Shown: positions 1 to 8,431 of the stretch, piece by piece | Position numbering within the stretch: the stretch's first letter is position 1 | Layout: each line of letters begins with the position of its first letter | Position numbers and translations under genes: made by a program | Notes under the pieces: model-generated | What the model was told of the DNA's origin: nothing | The model's input: the letters and a program-made list of their open reading frames with translations, nothing else | Databases searched by the model: none | NCBI RefSeq assembly: GCF_024297145.1 | Contig: NZ_JANCTC010000016.1 | Coordinates: 1 to 64,000 of the forward strand | Reading direction: 5' to 3' | From: Mesorhizobium sp. LMG 17147 | Lineage (GTDB): Bacteria > Pseudomonadota > Alphaproteobacteria > Rhizobiales > Rhizobiaceae | DNA length: 64,000 bases

Positions 1-242
1 ACGCTTTCAAGGGGCTGTCCTTCATCCATCCGGAACGCTTCCAGGAGGATGGCTGGTCGCCTCCGGGCTTCACCGCCTTTGTCTCGTCGATCATCGAATC
101 CGGTGTCGATCCGAGCCGCATGGATGGTATAAGGTCACAGCTGAAGTCGATCGGGCTCGAACCTTATGATTGCCTCAATCCTGGCCTGATGGACTATATC
201 GCCACCTGGACGGCCAAGAGATCCGGCGCGTTGCCGGCCTAG
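1..242 (+). CDS. C-terminal end of an unrecognised protein (partial)
   Basis: An open frame enters from the left edge (first full codon at base 3) and ends at the TAG at 240-242, giving 79 residues. The peptide contains a run reading [12 protein letters not shown] and ends in [13 protein letters not shown] do not recognise the family. The start and most of the gene lie outside the window. It is probably real because the frame is open from the edge with GC-rich third positions. No function is proposed. Confidence 0.5.
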   Translation, partial: AFKGLSFIHPERFQEDGWSPPGFTAFVSSIIESGVDPSRMDGIRSQLKSIGLEPYDCLNPGLMDYIATWTAKRSGALPA

Positions 243-256
243 TAGCCGCTCGACGA

Positions 257-381
257 TCATCGATCGAGCCGGGCGACGCCGCCCGGCACGATCACGTGCA
301 GGTGCGGACGGTGGGTCATCGCGGAGCCTTGCGTGTGAAGGACGGCGGTGATGCCGATACGGGGCGCCGAGAGCGAAAGCC
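257..381 (-). pseudogene. IS91-family transposase relic
   Basis: On the minus strand this stretch encodes a peptide containing ITAVLHTQGSAMTHRPHLH followed by VIVPGGVARLDR and a stop. It closely resembles the conserved HUH-nuclease core of IS91-family transposases (typically ITAVLHTWGSAMTHHPHVH followed by an IVPGGG motif). Only about 40 residues survive, with no start and an early stop at 257-259. No IS ends were recognised. It is a decayed mobile-element scar beside the toxin-antitoxin pair. Confidence 0.7.
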
Positions 382-577
382 TCGACGCCCTAGTTTTCAG
401 GCATTGCCCATTTCAATCGCCTCGATAGCGCCATTGGCCCGCGCCCAGCGCGAAGATCGGCCACGGCTTTTAGTCGAGGGAATGGGCAATTCGTTCCCAT
501 CCTATTCGCGGAGAGACAGACACTTGAAGATCGGGCCCAATTAGACTAAGTTTCATAGACTAAGTCGGGAGCCCGCA
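382..577. other. Non-coding gap upstream of the antitoxin gene
   Basis: No convincing gene lies here. A plus-strand frame running over 170-544 crosses both the tail of the first gene and the IS91 relic and has no family resemblance. The last 40 bases presumably hold the promoter of the toxin-antitoxin pair. A short repeat (agactaagt, twice between 543 and 566) lies just upstream and could be an autoregulatory site, but this is only suggestive. Confidence 0.4.
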
Positions 578-823
578 ATGCGCACCGTCAATATTCACGA
601 GGCCAAGACGCATCTGTCTCGTCTTATCGACAGGGCGGCCAAAGGCGAATCCTTCATTATCGCGAAATCCGGCAAGCCGATGGTCAAGGTCGTTGCCATA
701 AACGCACCTGCGGCCGGCGAAATGCGTCGCGTTGGGTTTATGGCCGGGCAGTTTTCAGTTCCGGACGACTTTGATCGGATGGCCGCTGAGGAAATCGAGA
801 AGCTGTTTGGCGGCGATGCATGA
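578..823 (+). CDS. Type II antitoxin, Phd/YefM (VapB-like) family
   Basis: This 81-residue protein opens with MRTVNIHEAKTHLSRLIDRA and continues with a GKPMVKV stretch, the usual Phd/YefM layout: an N-terminal DNA-binding alpha/beta domain that dimerises, then a C-terminal arm (about residues 50-81) that wraps the toxin. It should neutralise the PIN toxin encoded next and repress its own promoter. The stop overlaps the toxin start by 4 bases (ATGA), so translation is coupled. Family assignment is firm. The partner assignment rests on adjacency. Confidence 0.9.
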   Translation: MRTVNIHEAKTHLSRLIDRAAKGESFIIAKSGKPMVKVVAINAPAAGEMRRVGFMAGQFSVPDDFDRMAAEEIEKLFGGDA

Positions 824-1206
824 AACTTCTGCTCGATACCCATCTTCTGCTCTGGGCGGCGGGCGAGCCCGAGAAGCTCCCGTCCGCCGCCCTCGCCGAA
901 ATCGAGAATGTCGACAACCACCTGACTTTCAGCGCCGCAAGCCTCTGGGAGATTGCCATCAAACGCGGTCTGGGCCGCCCTGACTTTAGGGTCGATGCGC
1001 GTCTTTTACGTCGGGGGCTGATAGACAATGGCTATCATGAGCTGCCAATCACCGGCGAGCATGCCATTGCGGTGGATGGGCTTCCACCCATCCACAAGGA
1101 CCCCTTCGATCGGATCCTGATTGCTCAATCGATTGTGGAAGGCATCACATTGCTGACCATCGACGATCTGGTCGCGCAGTATCCCGGGCCTGTCCGTCGT
1201 CTCTGA
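820..1206 (+). CDS. PIN-domain ribonuclease toxin, VapC-like
   Basis: A 128-residue PIN-domain protein. It starts MKLLLDTHLLLWA, with the first acidic metal ligand (Asp6), followed by the conserved SLWEIAIK glutamate and the DPFDRILIAQ aspartate. Together with the late TIDD residues these form the Mg-dependent RNase site. Length and motif order match the DTHxxLW subgroup of PIN toxins usually paired with Phd/YefM antitoxins, which is the arrangement here. It looks intact and presumably cleaves RNA when the antitoxin is lost. Confidence 0.9.
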   Translation: MKLLLDTHLLLWAAGEPEKLPSAALAEIENVDNHLTFSAASLWEIAIKRGLGRPDFRVDARLLRRGLIDNGYHELPITGEHAIAVDGLPPIHKDPFDRILIAQSIVEGITLLTIDDLVAQYPGPVRRL

Positions 1207-1246
1207 CAGAGGTGGCCCGGGCGGTGGGCTAAGCGGTTGAAGTCAG

Positions 1247-2077
1247 CTATCGCTTCAGACCACCCATGAACGCCTTTACTCGAGCAGAGTCGACCTGGTT
1301 CCACCAGACGCCGTCGTGCTTCAGCGCGCTGGCGATGATGACCCCGTCGACAATGGCGAGGATATCCTTGGCATTGTCCGCCGTGACACCGCTTCCGACC
1401 AGCGTCGGCAGGCCGGCGGCCTGCTTGATCATGCTTATGTAGCCCAAATCCGCGGCGTGGCCGGTGCGCTGGCCGGTCGCGATGATGGCATCGGCATCGA
1501 AGAAGACCAGATCCTTGACTAGTTCCTCCACCGGACGGTCGGCGACGATGGCATGTGCGCCGTGTTTGACATGGGCATCGGCGAAGATGCGAATGCCGTT
1601 GGCGCGCAGCCTGGCGCGGTAGCGCGCCGCGCGGCCCGACTCGCCTTCGACAAAACCCTCATTGGCGACATAGGCGTTCGCCCATTGATTGACGCGGACG
1701 AAACCGGCGCCGGCAGCGGCGGCGATCGCCAAAGCCGGGATCGCGGCATTGGCCAGCACGTTGATGCCGACCGGTCTGCCGAGCTCGCGGCGGATGCGGT
1801 CGGAAACGACCGCCATATAGGCCGCCGTCTCCGGCCCGATATCGTCAGGCTTGGCGAAAGGGATGTCGCCATGGTTCTCGACGATGACGCCGTCGCAGCC
1901 GCCGTCGAGATAGGCTTTGGCGTCATCGAGCCCGCGCTGGTAGATCACCTCCACGGCCTCGCCGTCATAGCGCGGCGCGCCGGGCAGGGGCGCCAGGTGA
2001 ACGACGCCGATCACTACCTTGGTGCGGCCGAAAAGGTGCAAGAGTGCGTCGCCGCCGGATTGGCCGATCTGGGTCAT
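1247..2077 (-). CDS. BtpA/SgcQ-family TIM-barrel protein
   Basis: A 276-residue protein of the BtpA/SgcQ family (PF03437). Visible signatures are VIGVVHLAPLPGAP near residue 22, the DGVIVENHGDIPF run near residue 62, and the late ATGQRTGHAAD and LVGSGVTADN stretches expected of a phosphate-binding TIM barrel. The family's reaction is poorly defined; SgcQ lies in an enterobacterial sugar operon. Here it is the last gene of a transport and catabolic operon and overlaps the PfkB kinase stop by 4 bases. A role on a phosphorylated sugar is inferred. Confidence 0.85.
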   Translation of the reverse strand: MTQIGQSGGDALLHLFGRTKVVIGVVHLAPLPGAPRYDGEAVEVIYQRGLDDAKAYLDGGCDGVIVENHGDIPFAKPDDIGPETAAYMAVVSDRIRRELGRPVGINVLANAAIPALAIAAAAGAGFVRVNQWANAYVANEGFVEGESGRAARYRARLRANGIRIFADAHVKHGAHAIVADRPVEELVKDLVFFDADAIIATGQRTGHAADLGYISMIKQAAGLPTLVGSGVTADNAKDILAIVDGVIIASALKHDGVWWNQVDSARVKAFMGGLKR

Positions 2078-2982
2078 GAGAGCTCCATTTGATCGATGAG
2101 CACCGCCATCTCGGAGGCGGAAGGACAGGATGCCAGCGTGCCCGGCCGTGTCACGGCAATTGCGGCGGCCGCCAGCGCAAGCTCCAGCGCCGAGGTGACC
2201 AACATGCCCCGCGCAAGCCCGCCGGCGAGACAGCCGCAGAACACATCGCCGGCGCCGCTGGTGTCGAGCGCCTCGACCTGCGGCGCCGGCAAACGAAGCG
2301 GCTCTTCCTGACCCGGGCCAAGCACGAGACAGCCTGCGGCGCCGAGCGTGATGATGACGGTGCCTGCACCTTTGGCCACCAGCGCGCCGGCGGCTGCTGT
2401 CATGTCATCGCGGCCGGTCAGGGTTTTCGCCTCGGATTGGTTGACAACCAAAAACTCCGCCAGGCCAAGATCGGGAACGGATGCCGCATCGATCGGACTG
2501 GCGTTGAGAACGGTGCGTGCGCCGTTTTCCTTTGCTGCTCTGAGGCTGGTATCGGTCGCGGCGGCACGCAAATTTCCTTGGCAGACGAGGAGGTCGCCGG
2601 GAGCGATCCAGCGGACAAGTGCTGTTTGCGCCACCGGATCGAACGCTTCGCTGCAGGCAACGCCGCTGACAATGAAATTCTCGCCGCCTCGATCGACGAC
2701 GATGGTCGAGCGGTCGCTCGGCAGCTCGAATTCGCTGACCTCGAGGTCTGACAGTTCCCTGTCGAGGCGGCTCCTGATCCATGTGCCTTCGCGGTCCTTG
2801 CCGAGCGCCGTCCAGAACGTCACCTCTGCACCAGTCCGCGCTGCTGCGACCGCTTGGTTGGCACCCTTGCCGCCGAGCCCGTCGGCATAGCTCACGGCAT
2901 TCAAAGTCTCGCCCGCGGCAGGGAGGCGGCCGACGCGAAACATGGTATCGATGCAGGCATTGCCGACGACATGGACATGCAT
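2074..2982 (-). CDS. PfkB-family carbohydrate kinase (ribokinase-like)
   Basis: A 302-residue PfkB-family kinase. The N-terminal GGKGANQAVAAARTGA motif and the C-terminal DTSGAGDVFCG motif carry the sugar-binding glycines and the catalytic Asp with its anion hole. It phosphorylates a sugar or nucleoside with ATP in the cytoplasm, and the exact substrate cannot be read. It lies 3 bases downstream of the GATase1-like gene and overlaps the BtpA-like gene, so it belongs to the same minus-strand operon. It probably activates the imported compound or the product of the phosphotriesterase-like enzyme. Confidence 0.9.
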   Translation of the reverse strand: MHVHVVGNACIDTMFRVGRLPAAGETLNAVSYADGLGGKGANQAVAAARTGAEVTFWTALGKDREGTWIRSRLDRELSDLEVSEFELPSDRSTIVVDRGGENFIVSGVACSEAFDPVAQTALVRWIAPGDLLVCQGNLRAAATDTSLRAAKENGARTVLNASPIDAASVPDLGLAEFLVVNQSEAKTLTGRDDMTAAAGALVAKGAGTVIITLGAAGCLVLGPGQEEPLRLPAPQVEALDTSGAGDVFCGCLAGGLARGMLVTSALELALAAAAIAVTRPGTLASCPSASEMAVLIDQMELS

Positions 2983-2985
2983 GGC

Positions 2986-3756
2986 TCAGCTCTCGCCGGT
3001 CGCCCAGCCCAGCATCTGTTCGAACAGGGTCTTGTAGCCTGGCCAGGCGATGAATTGCGGCGGCAGCCAATGCGGCCCGACATCGGATGTCCAGGCCACG
3101 GTGCGGCCCTTGCCGTAATGGCCGGTGACAAGCAGCGGCAGCGAACCATAATCCGACGATACGCTGGCCAGAACTTCCGCATCGTCCTTCAGTGTCACCT
3201 CGTTGAAGCCTAGCAGGATCGGCCAGTCCGAACCGAGGCCCCTGAGGATAGGATGGGTCGACCCTGGTTTCGGCACCGGGGCAAAGCCTTCGGGAACCTC
3301 GACGCGGTCGTCGTAGGCCAGGCAGTTCACCGGCAGCACGTCCTCGATTGCGGTCTTGCGGTAGCGCGCGCCGCCATTGATGCCCTGGAAGCTGTAATAA
3401 CCGCCGAACATCAACAGACCGCCGCCGTCGCTGACGTAATCGCGGAGCAGGCGCAGGCGGTTCGGCGTCGGCTTGGAGTGGACCCAGGTGTCGGGATGCA
3501 GCAGAAGCGTGTTGGCGCCAATGTCGGAGAGCACGACCGCGTCATAGGCCGACAGCGCCTCCATCGTCTGAGGAAAGCCGCGCTGCGCCTCATGCGCCGG
3601 CATGAAGGTGACGTCGAAATCGCTCGCCTTGAGCGCGCCCAGCAATTCGTCGGCGCCGGTGTGATAGGTGACAGTCGGGAACTGGTCGAAACCCTTGATG
3701 TGGGTCGCGGTCGACACCCAGGATTCGCCGGCAAGCAGGATCTTCTTCTTGGACAT
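2986..3756 (-). CDS. GATase1-like (DUF1355-type) protein
   Basis: 256 residues with the class I glutamine-amidotransferase-like fold signature KKILLAGESWVSTATHIKGFDQF at the start and a GGGLLMFGGYYSFQG nucleophile-elbow region near residue 115. The position expected for the catalytic Cys carries Tyr-Tyr-Ser, so ordinary glutaminase chemistry is unlikely. Proteins of this family often sit in sugar catabolic operons with unknown roles. It lies between the phosphotriesterase-like gene and the PfkB kinase. Family assignment is good and the function is unknown. Confidence 0.75.
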   Translation of the reverse strand: MSKKKILLAGESWVSTATHIKGFDQFPTVTYHTGADELLGALKASDFDVTFMPAHEAQRGFPQTMEALSAYDAVVLSDIGANTLLLHPDTWVHSKPTPNRLRLLRDYVSDGGGLLMFGGYYSFQGINGGARYRKTAIEDVLPVNCLAYDDRVEVPEGFAPVPKPGSTHPILRGLGSDWPILLGFNEVTLKDDAEVLASVSSDYGSLPLLVTGHYGKGRTVAWTSDVGPHWLPPQFIAWPGYKTLFEQMLGWATGES

Positions 3757-3774
3757 TTGAACTCCGTCGTAAGT

Positions 3775-4872
3775 CTAGGCCGCTTGGAGCCGCGCGAACA
3801 CGCTCTTCGGATTGGCGATCAGCATGCGGTCGATGGCCGCCTGTTCGACGCCATGCCGTTTCAGGCGCGGTATGAAATGCTTTAGGATATAGCCATAGCC
3901 GAAGCCGCCGAAGCGCGTCAGCATGATCTTGAGGAACACATCCTGCGACAATAGCAGGCGGTCGCCGAAGCCGGCCTCGACAAGGGCGGCGATGGCGCGT
4001 GCGTTCTCCTCGTCGGAGGGCGATTGCGCGTCCTGGTCGGCATAATAATAGTCCATGCCGATCATGTCGTATTCGAGGAACGCGCCGCGCCGGGCGAGGC
4101 TTTTCTGGTAATCGGGATCGTCGTGGCTCGGGTTCATGTGGCAGAGCACCGTGTGGCGGAGATCGGCGCCCTCGGCCTCGACGATATCGAGCACGTCGTG
4201 CGCCAGCCGCTCCCAGCCAGGTAGATGGATCGACAACGGCACGCCGGTGATGCGCGAAGCGCGCGCCGAAGCTCGCAGCGACTTGCGTTCCTCGGCGGTG
4301 AAATCCTTGCTGACGCCGACCTCGCCGATCAGCCCGGCCATGATCGGCGGCTGCGTCTCGCCGCCGCCGACATCGTTGACGATGAACTCGGTCACGGCGT
4401 CGACATCCATGGCCTTCAGCCATTCGGGATGGGTATGCTCGAGATAGAACCCGGTGCCCATGACGATCTTGAGGCCGGACATGCGGCTAATGCGGGCGAG
4501 CTTTTCGGGGTCACGGCCGATCCCGATATTGGTGGCGTCGACGACGGTGTGGCCGCCCAGCGCGCGATAGCGCTGCAGTTCCGACAGCGCCAGGTCGGCG
4601 TCGTCGAGCGAGACATTGTCGCGGTTGACGTAAGGGTTCATGCGCAATTCGCCGATGATCTCGATGTTCACCGGCTGCTCGGCGATCGCCATGTCATTGG
4701 GATGGCAGGGGCATTTCCAGCTGCGCGCGCCGTCGAGCAGTATGTGCTCGTGCATCAGCGTTATCCCCATCTCCTCGACCGGAACCGGGCCGAGCACGGT
4801 CATCACTTGGCCGGTTTCGACCCCGATTGGCAACCGCTGCCTGGGCGCTGCGTCATCGAACAGACCACTCAT
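3775..4872 (-). CDS. Phosphotriesterase-family metal hydrolase
   Basis: 365 residues of the amidohydrolase superfamily, PTE branch. The HEH pair (His41, His43), the GEVG segment around residue 200 (Glu in place of the carboxylated Lys of classical PTE), later His residues in LSIHLPGW and VLCHMNPSHDD, and a late SQDVFLK Asp form a binuclear metal site. Members include lactonases and sugar-lactone hydrolases. In this sugar operon, lactone or ester hydrolysis is more likely than organophosphate hydrolysis, but that is inferred. The permease gene ends 4 bases upstream. Confidence 0.85.
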   Translation of the reverse strand: MSGLFDDAAPRQRLPIGVETGQVMTVLGPVPVEEMGITLMHEHILLDGARSWKCPCHPNDMAIAEQPVNIEIIGELRMNPYVNRDNVSLDDADLALSELQRYRALGGHTVVDATNIGIGRDPEKLARISRMSGLKIVMGTGFYLEHTHPEWLKAMDVDAVTEFIVNDVGGGETQPPIMAGLIGEVGVSKDFTAEERKSLRASARASRITGVPLSIHLPGWERLAHDVLDIVEAEGADLRHTVLCHMNPSHDDPDYQKSLARRGAFLEYDMIGMDYYYADQDAQSPSDEENARAIAALVEAGFGDRLLLSQDVFLKIMLTRFGGFGYGYILKHFIPRLKRHGVEQAAIDRMLIANPKSVFARLQAA

Positions 4873-4876
4873 CGGC

Positions 4877-5881
4877 TCAACGGCTCCGCACGGCGCCGCG
4901 GAACAGGCGGAAGTTCAGCCAGATGGCGATCAGGATGATCGTTCCGGTGACGATCGGCGTCAGGAAGGGCGACAGATGCGCCAGGATCAGGCCGTTGCCG
5001 ATGACGGCCACGGTCAGCGCGCCGAGCACCGTGCCGATGATCGTTCCACGGCCGCCGAACAGGCTGGTGCCGCCGAGCACGACGGCGGCGATGACTTCCA
5101 GCTCGAAACCCTGTCCGGCATTTGAAGATCCCGATCCAAGCCGGGCAGCAATGATGATGCCGGCAAGGGCCGCCGCGGTGGCGGAAATCACATAGACGAA
5201 GAGCGTCGTCTGCCGCGTGTTGACGCCGGCACGCCGCACCGCCTCGGCGTTGGCGCCGATGCCGGTGACATAGCGGCCGAACGGCGTCTCGTTGAAGGCA
5301 AGATAGGCGATGGCCAGGATCGCCAGCGCGATCAGCGCCGGCACCGGCACGCCAAGAAACCAGGCGCGGCCCAGCACGGTGAAAGCGCTTCCGGGCTCGA
5401 TCGGGATGGAATAGCCGCCGGTGATCAGCAGCGCCACGCCCCGGATCACCGAAAGCCCGGCAAGCGTGACGATGAAGGACGGGATGCCCTCATAGGCGAC
5501 GAAATAGCCCTGCACCGCGCCAAGCAGGGCACCGAGCGCGAGCATCACGAGGATAACGACTGGCCACGGCAGGCCAAACTGCAAAAGTGTCGCCGACAGC
5601 GTCGCCACCAGCGCCAGCACGGAGCCGACCGAAAGATCGATGCCGCCGGTGGTGATGACGAAAGTCATTGCCGCGGCAACGATCAGCAGCGGCGCCGACT
5701 GCCGCAGGATGTTCAACAGATTGGGCGATGTCAGAAAGGCATCGGTCGCAACCGAGAAGATGATGCAGACGACCAGAAAGAACAGCGCGATCGAGACGAC
5801 ACTGCCATTGGCAAGCAGCGCATCGCGCCAGGTGCCCTTGCGTACACGTGAGGGCTGGGCGGCGTGGATCGCGTCGCTCAT
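4877..5881 (-). CDS. CUT2-type sugar ABC transporter permease (RbsC-like)
   Basis: A 334-residue, very hydrophobic membrane protein of the RbsC/FrcB group. It has a cytoplasmic N-terminus, about ten predicted helices, the GGIDLSVGS loop near residue 82 and the conserved late GGTSLFGGRGTIIGT segment that contacts the ATPase. It forms the membrane channel of the importer with the ATPase and binding protein encoded upstream. The start overlaps the ATPase stop by 4 bases. The imported compound is unknown but is probably a pentose, polyol or nucleoside. Confidence 0.92.
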   Translation of the reverse strand: MSDAIHAAQPSRVRKGTWRDALLANGSVVSIALFFLVVCIIFSVATDAFLTSPNLLNILRQSAPLLIVAAAMTFVITTGGIDLSVGSVLALVATLSATLLQFGLPWPVVILVMLALGALLGAVQGYFVAYEGIPSFIVTLAGLSVIRGVALLITGGYSIPIEPGSAFTVLGRAWFLGVPVPALIALAILAIAYLAFNETPFGRYVTGIGANAEAVRRAGVNTRQTTLFVYVISATAAALAGIIIAARLGSGSSNAGQGFELEVIAAVVLGGTSLFGGRGTIIGTVLGALTVAVIGNGLILAHLSPFLTPIVTGTIILIAIWLNFRLFRGAVRSR

Positions 5882-6687
5882 GCCGGCGCTCCCCCGCGGT
5901 AGCCGTTGGTGGCGGAACGCGCACTGAACTTGCGGCCGACGATCAGATTGACCACGTCCTCGATGTTGGTCTCGCCGATCAGCCGCTCGGCTACGTTGCG
6001 CCCTTCGTACATGACCTGGATGCGGTCGCAGACGAGGAACAGATCCTGCAGCCGGTGGGTGATCAGGATGACGCTGACACCGCGCGCACTGACCGCACGG
6101 ATCAGTTCGAGCACCGCCTCGACCTCGGCCACGGCAAGCGCTGCCGTCGGTTCGTCCATGATCAGCACGGCCGGCTCGAAGGAAGCGGCGCGGCCGATCG
6201 CGATCGACTGGCGCTGCCCGCCGGAGAGGTTTTCGACCTTGAGTCGCGTGTCGGCAATGACGATGCCGAGCCGATCGAGCATCTGGCGCGTCTCGTCATG
6301 CATGCGCTTTTTGTCGAGAAAGGAAATGCCTGCGATGCGGCGGCGCGGCTCGCGGCCGAGAAACAGATTGCCGGCGACGTCGACCGTGTCGCACAGCGAC
6401 AGGTCCTGGTAGACCATCTCGACGCGCGCCGCACGTGCGTCCGCCGGCGAGCTGAAGATCACCGGCTTGCCGTCGATTTCGATGGTGCCGGCGTCGGGAA
6501 CCACGGCCCCCGACAGCACCTTGCTCAATGTTGATTTGCCGGCGCCATTGTCGCCGACCAGCCCCAGCACCTCGCCCGGCTTCAGCGTCAGCGATACGTC
6601 ATCGAGCGTCTGGATGGCGTTGTAGCGCTTTGAGATGCCGCTCATCCGCACCCGATAGGTCTGGCCACTGCTCATCTGAGATTCCAC
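5878..6687 (-). CDS. Sugar ABC transporter ATP-binding protein (single domain, FrcA-like)
   Basis: 269 residues with one nucleotide-binding domain: Walker A GDNGAGKST near residue 45, signature LSGGQRQSIAIGRA, Walker B VLIMDEPTAAL and the H-loop LITHR. CUT2 ATPases such as RbsA usually carry two such domains. The single-domain form resembles rhizobial FrcA and should act as a homodimer. GTG at 6687 is the longest start, and ATG at 6675 is an equally good alternative. It lies between the binding-protein and permease genes. Confidence 0.92.
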   Translation of the reverse strand: MESQMSSGQTYRVRMSGISKRYNAIQTLDDVSLTLKPGEVLGLVGDNGAGKSTLSKVLSGAVVPDAGTIEIDGKPVIFSSPADARAARVEMVYQDLSLCDTVDVAGNLFLGREPRRRIAGISFLDKKRMHDETRQMLDRLGIVIADTRLKVENLSGGQRQSIAIGRAASFEPAVLIMDEPTAALAVAEVEAVLELIRAVSARGVSVILITHRLQDLFLVCDRIQVMYEGRNVAERLIGETNIEDVVNLIVGRKFSARSATNGYRGGAPA

Positions 6688-6702
6688 GCGATTGCAAGGT
6701 GC

Positions 6703-6731
6703 CCGCGGCGCAGCCTCAGGCGGCGCCGCGG
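6703..6731 (-). terminator. Intercistronic stem-loop between binding-protein and ATPase genes
   Basis: A perfect 9-bp stem (CCGCGGCGC at 6703-6711 with GCGCCGCGG at 6723-6731) and an 11-base loop lie in the 62-base gap after the binding-protein gene. There is no clear T-run, so partial termination or mRNA 3-prime protection is more likely than full termination. The same arrangement follows other binding-protein genes in the window. Confidence 0.6.
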
Positions 6732-6749
6732 CCCGGTCGCCGACGCAGT

Positions 6750-7688
6750 TTACTTGAACATCGCGCGGTATTGGTCGACATTCTTCTTGGTCACGATCGT
6801 CACCGGGATGTTGATGATCGGATCGATTTTCTCGCCCTTCTTGAGCTTGCCCAGCGCTTCGACGGCAGCCTTGCCTTCGCCGGCTGGATCCTGCTGCACG
6901 ACCGCGACCACCCAGCCGTCGTCGATGCCCTGAACGGCCTGCTTGGTCAGATCCCAGCCGAATACCTTGACGTCGCCGGTGCGGCCCTGGCTGGTCACGG
7001 CCGAAACTGCGCCGAGCAAGGCTGGTTCGCCGGTTGCATAGAGCGAGTTCATGTCCGGATTGGCAGTCATCAGGTTTTCCGAAGCGCTCAACGCGGTCTC
7101 CTGAACGTTCTGGCCGTCGACCGTGTCAAGGAAGGTGACGGCCTGGCCGCTTTCGGTCACCGCCTTCTTGAAGCCGTCGAGCCGCTGGTTCTGGATGAAT
7201 GAATTGAGTGCGCCCACGATACCGATCTTGGCCTTGCCGCCCATCTCGGTCTTCACATAGTCGGCGTAGAATTTGCCGATGTCCTCGCCGGCCTTGGTGT
7301 TGTCGACGCCGATGAACGAAATATTGTCGCCGTCGGGGATCTGCGCGTCGATGGCTATGACGGGAATGCCGGCCGCTTTGGCTGCGGTGATCGCAGGCTT
7401 GACGCCGTTGACGTCGATGGCGACTAGAATGATGCCGTCGACTTTCTGCGTGATGTAGTTCTCGATCGCGTCGTTCTGCGCGCTCGGCACATTATTGGCG
7501 TTGAAAATGACCAGCTTGGCGCCGGCGGCGTCGGCTGCCTTTTGCGCGCCCTCGTTGATCTGGTTGAAGAACAGGGCCTGCTGGTTGATGTTGACGAGAG
7601 CGAACGTATCGGCAAGCGCCGAGCCCATGGCTGCCGAGCCCATGGCAACGGCGGCGGCACAGCCGGCGAGAAGTTTGAACAGACGCAT
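6750..7688 (-). CDS. Periplasmic sugar-binding protein of CUT2 importer (RbsB-like)
   Basis: 312 residues with a Sec signal peptide (MRLFKLLAGCAAAVAMGSA, cleavage probably after ALA near residue 26) and a Peripla_BP_4 fold. Visible segments are the early FFNQINEGAQKAADAAGA, the IENYITQKVDGIILVAID run, and the late FGWDLTKQAVQGIDDGWVVAVVQQDP that packs against the ligand. It captures the sugar and hands it to the permease encoded downstream. It is the first structural gene after the XRE-cupin regulator and is followed by a strong stem-loop. Confidence 0.92.
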   Translation of the reverse strand: MRLFKLLAGCAAAVAMGSAAMGSALADTFALVNINQQALFFNQINEGAQKAADAAGAKLVIFNANNVPSAQNDAIENYITQKVDGIILVAIDVNGVKPAITAAKAAGIPVIAIDAQIPDGDNISFIGVDNTKAGEDIGKFYADYVKTEMGGKAKIGIVGALNSFIQNQRLDGFKKAVTESGQAVTFLDTVDGQNVQETALSASENLMTANPDMNSLYATGEPALLGAVSAVTSQGRTGDVKVFGWDLTKQAVQGIDDGWVVAVVQQDPAGEGKAAVEALGKLKKGEKIDPIINIPVTIVTKKNVDQYRAMFK

Positions 7689-7757
7689 TTCGGTTCCCCT
7701 TGCTTGCGGACCAGACGTCGGCCGGTCCCGTTGGTGCTACAGGCACGAGGCAACCAT

Positions 7758-7782
7758 TCAAGAGACTTGAATATTTGTCAAT
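7758..7782 (-). promoter_or_regulatory. Putative promoter with palindromic operator for the 6750-7688 operon
   Basis: Read on the minus strand, TTGACA at 7782-7777 is a consensus -35 box about 90 bases upstream of the binding-protein start. Directly after it lies a perfect 15-base palindrome, TTCAAGAGACTTGAA (7758-7772), where the -35/-10 spacer would be. That is the usual place for a repressor or dual-regulator site. The XRE-cupin protein encoded just upstream is the natural candidate to bind it. No strong -10 is visible. Confidence 0.5.
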
Positions 7783-7804
7783 CCAAATGAAGGCCGAGCG
7801 TTGC

Positions 7805-8431
7805 TCAGAAAGTCGCCGGCGTATTGACCCAGAAAATGCTGGCGCGGTCCTCGCCGATGTTGCGGTAATGATGCGGCAGCTCCGACCTGAACACGAAGGC
7901 ATCGCCCGTGGCGAGAGCATGGCTCTTGCCGTCGACGATCAACTCGATCCGGCCGGCGAGCACATAACCGACTTCCTCGCCGGAATGCTGGATCGGACCT
8001 TCGCTCGAGCCCTCCGCCTCGATGTGATGGATGTTGCATTGTAAAAGGTGGCCAGGCGAATATGGAATGATGCGTTCGAGCGAAATTCCTTCGCCGCGCC
8101 GTAGCGTGTCGAGCGCAATCAAAGGCCTTGCGCCCGCCCGGAATACGATCGCCTCGTTGTCGTCGACTTGCTCGAACATCCAGCCGATGTTGGTGCCGAG
8201 GACCTCGACCAGACGGTGAAGCATGGGCAGGGACGGCGAAGCCTTACCGTTCTCGATCTTGGACAGCAGGCTTTCCGAGCAATTTGCAGCAGCGGCCAGG
8301 GTCTTCAGTGTCATGCCGCGTGTCTGGCGGGCGAGACGCAGCCTAGTTCCAAGTCTCGCGGCATTTACGGTGGCGTCCGTTTCTGACTCTGGCCGCTGTC
8401 GATCGATCTTGTTCATCTGTTCGCCAACCAT
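7805..8431 (-). CDS. XRE-family regulator with C-terminal cupin sensor domain
   Basis: 208 residues. Residues about 25-85 form an XRE helix-turn-helix (LGTRLRLARQTRGMTLKTLAAAANCSESLLSKIENGKASPS region), and about 130-205 a small cupin barrel (HSGEEVGYVLAGRIELIVDG, then SELPHHYRN). Such regulators sense a small catabolite through the cupin and control adjacent transport genes. It lies upstream of, and in the same direction as, the CUT2 operon. A later ATG at 8416 is a possible alternative start. Confidence 0.9.
   Translation of the reverse strand: MVGEQMNKIDRQRPESETDATVNAARLGTRLRLARQTRGMTLKTLAAAANCSESLLSKIENGKASPSLPMLHRLVEVLGTNIGWMFEQVDDNEAIVFRAGARPLIALDTLRRGEGISLERIIPYSPGHLLQCNIHHIEAEGSSEGPIQHSGEEVGYVLAGRIELIVDGKSHALATGDAFVFRSELPHHYRNIGEDRASIFWVNTPATF

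Noticed and set aside
170-544. A 124-residue open frame on the plus strand
   Set aside because: It overlaps the end of the first gene and runs antisense across the IS91 relic, with low-complexity Arg-rich sequence and no family match.
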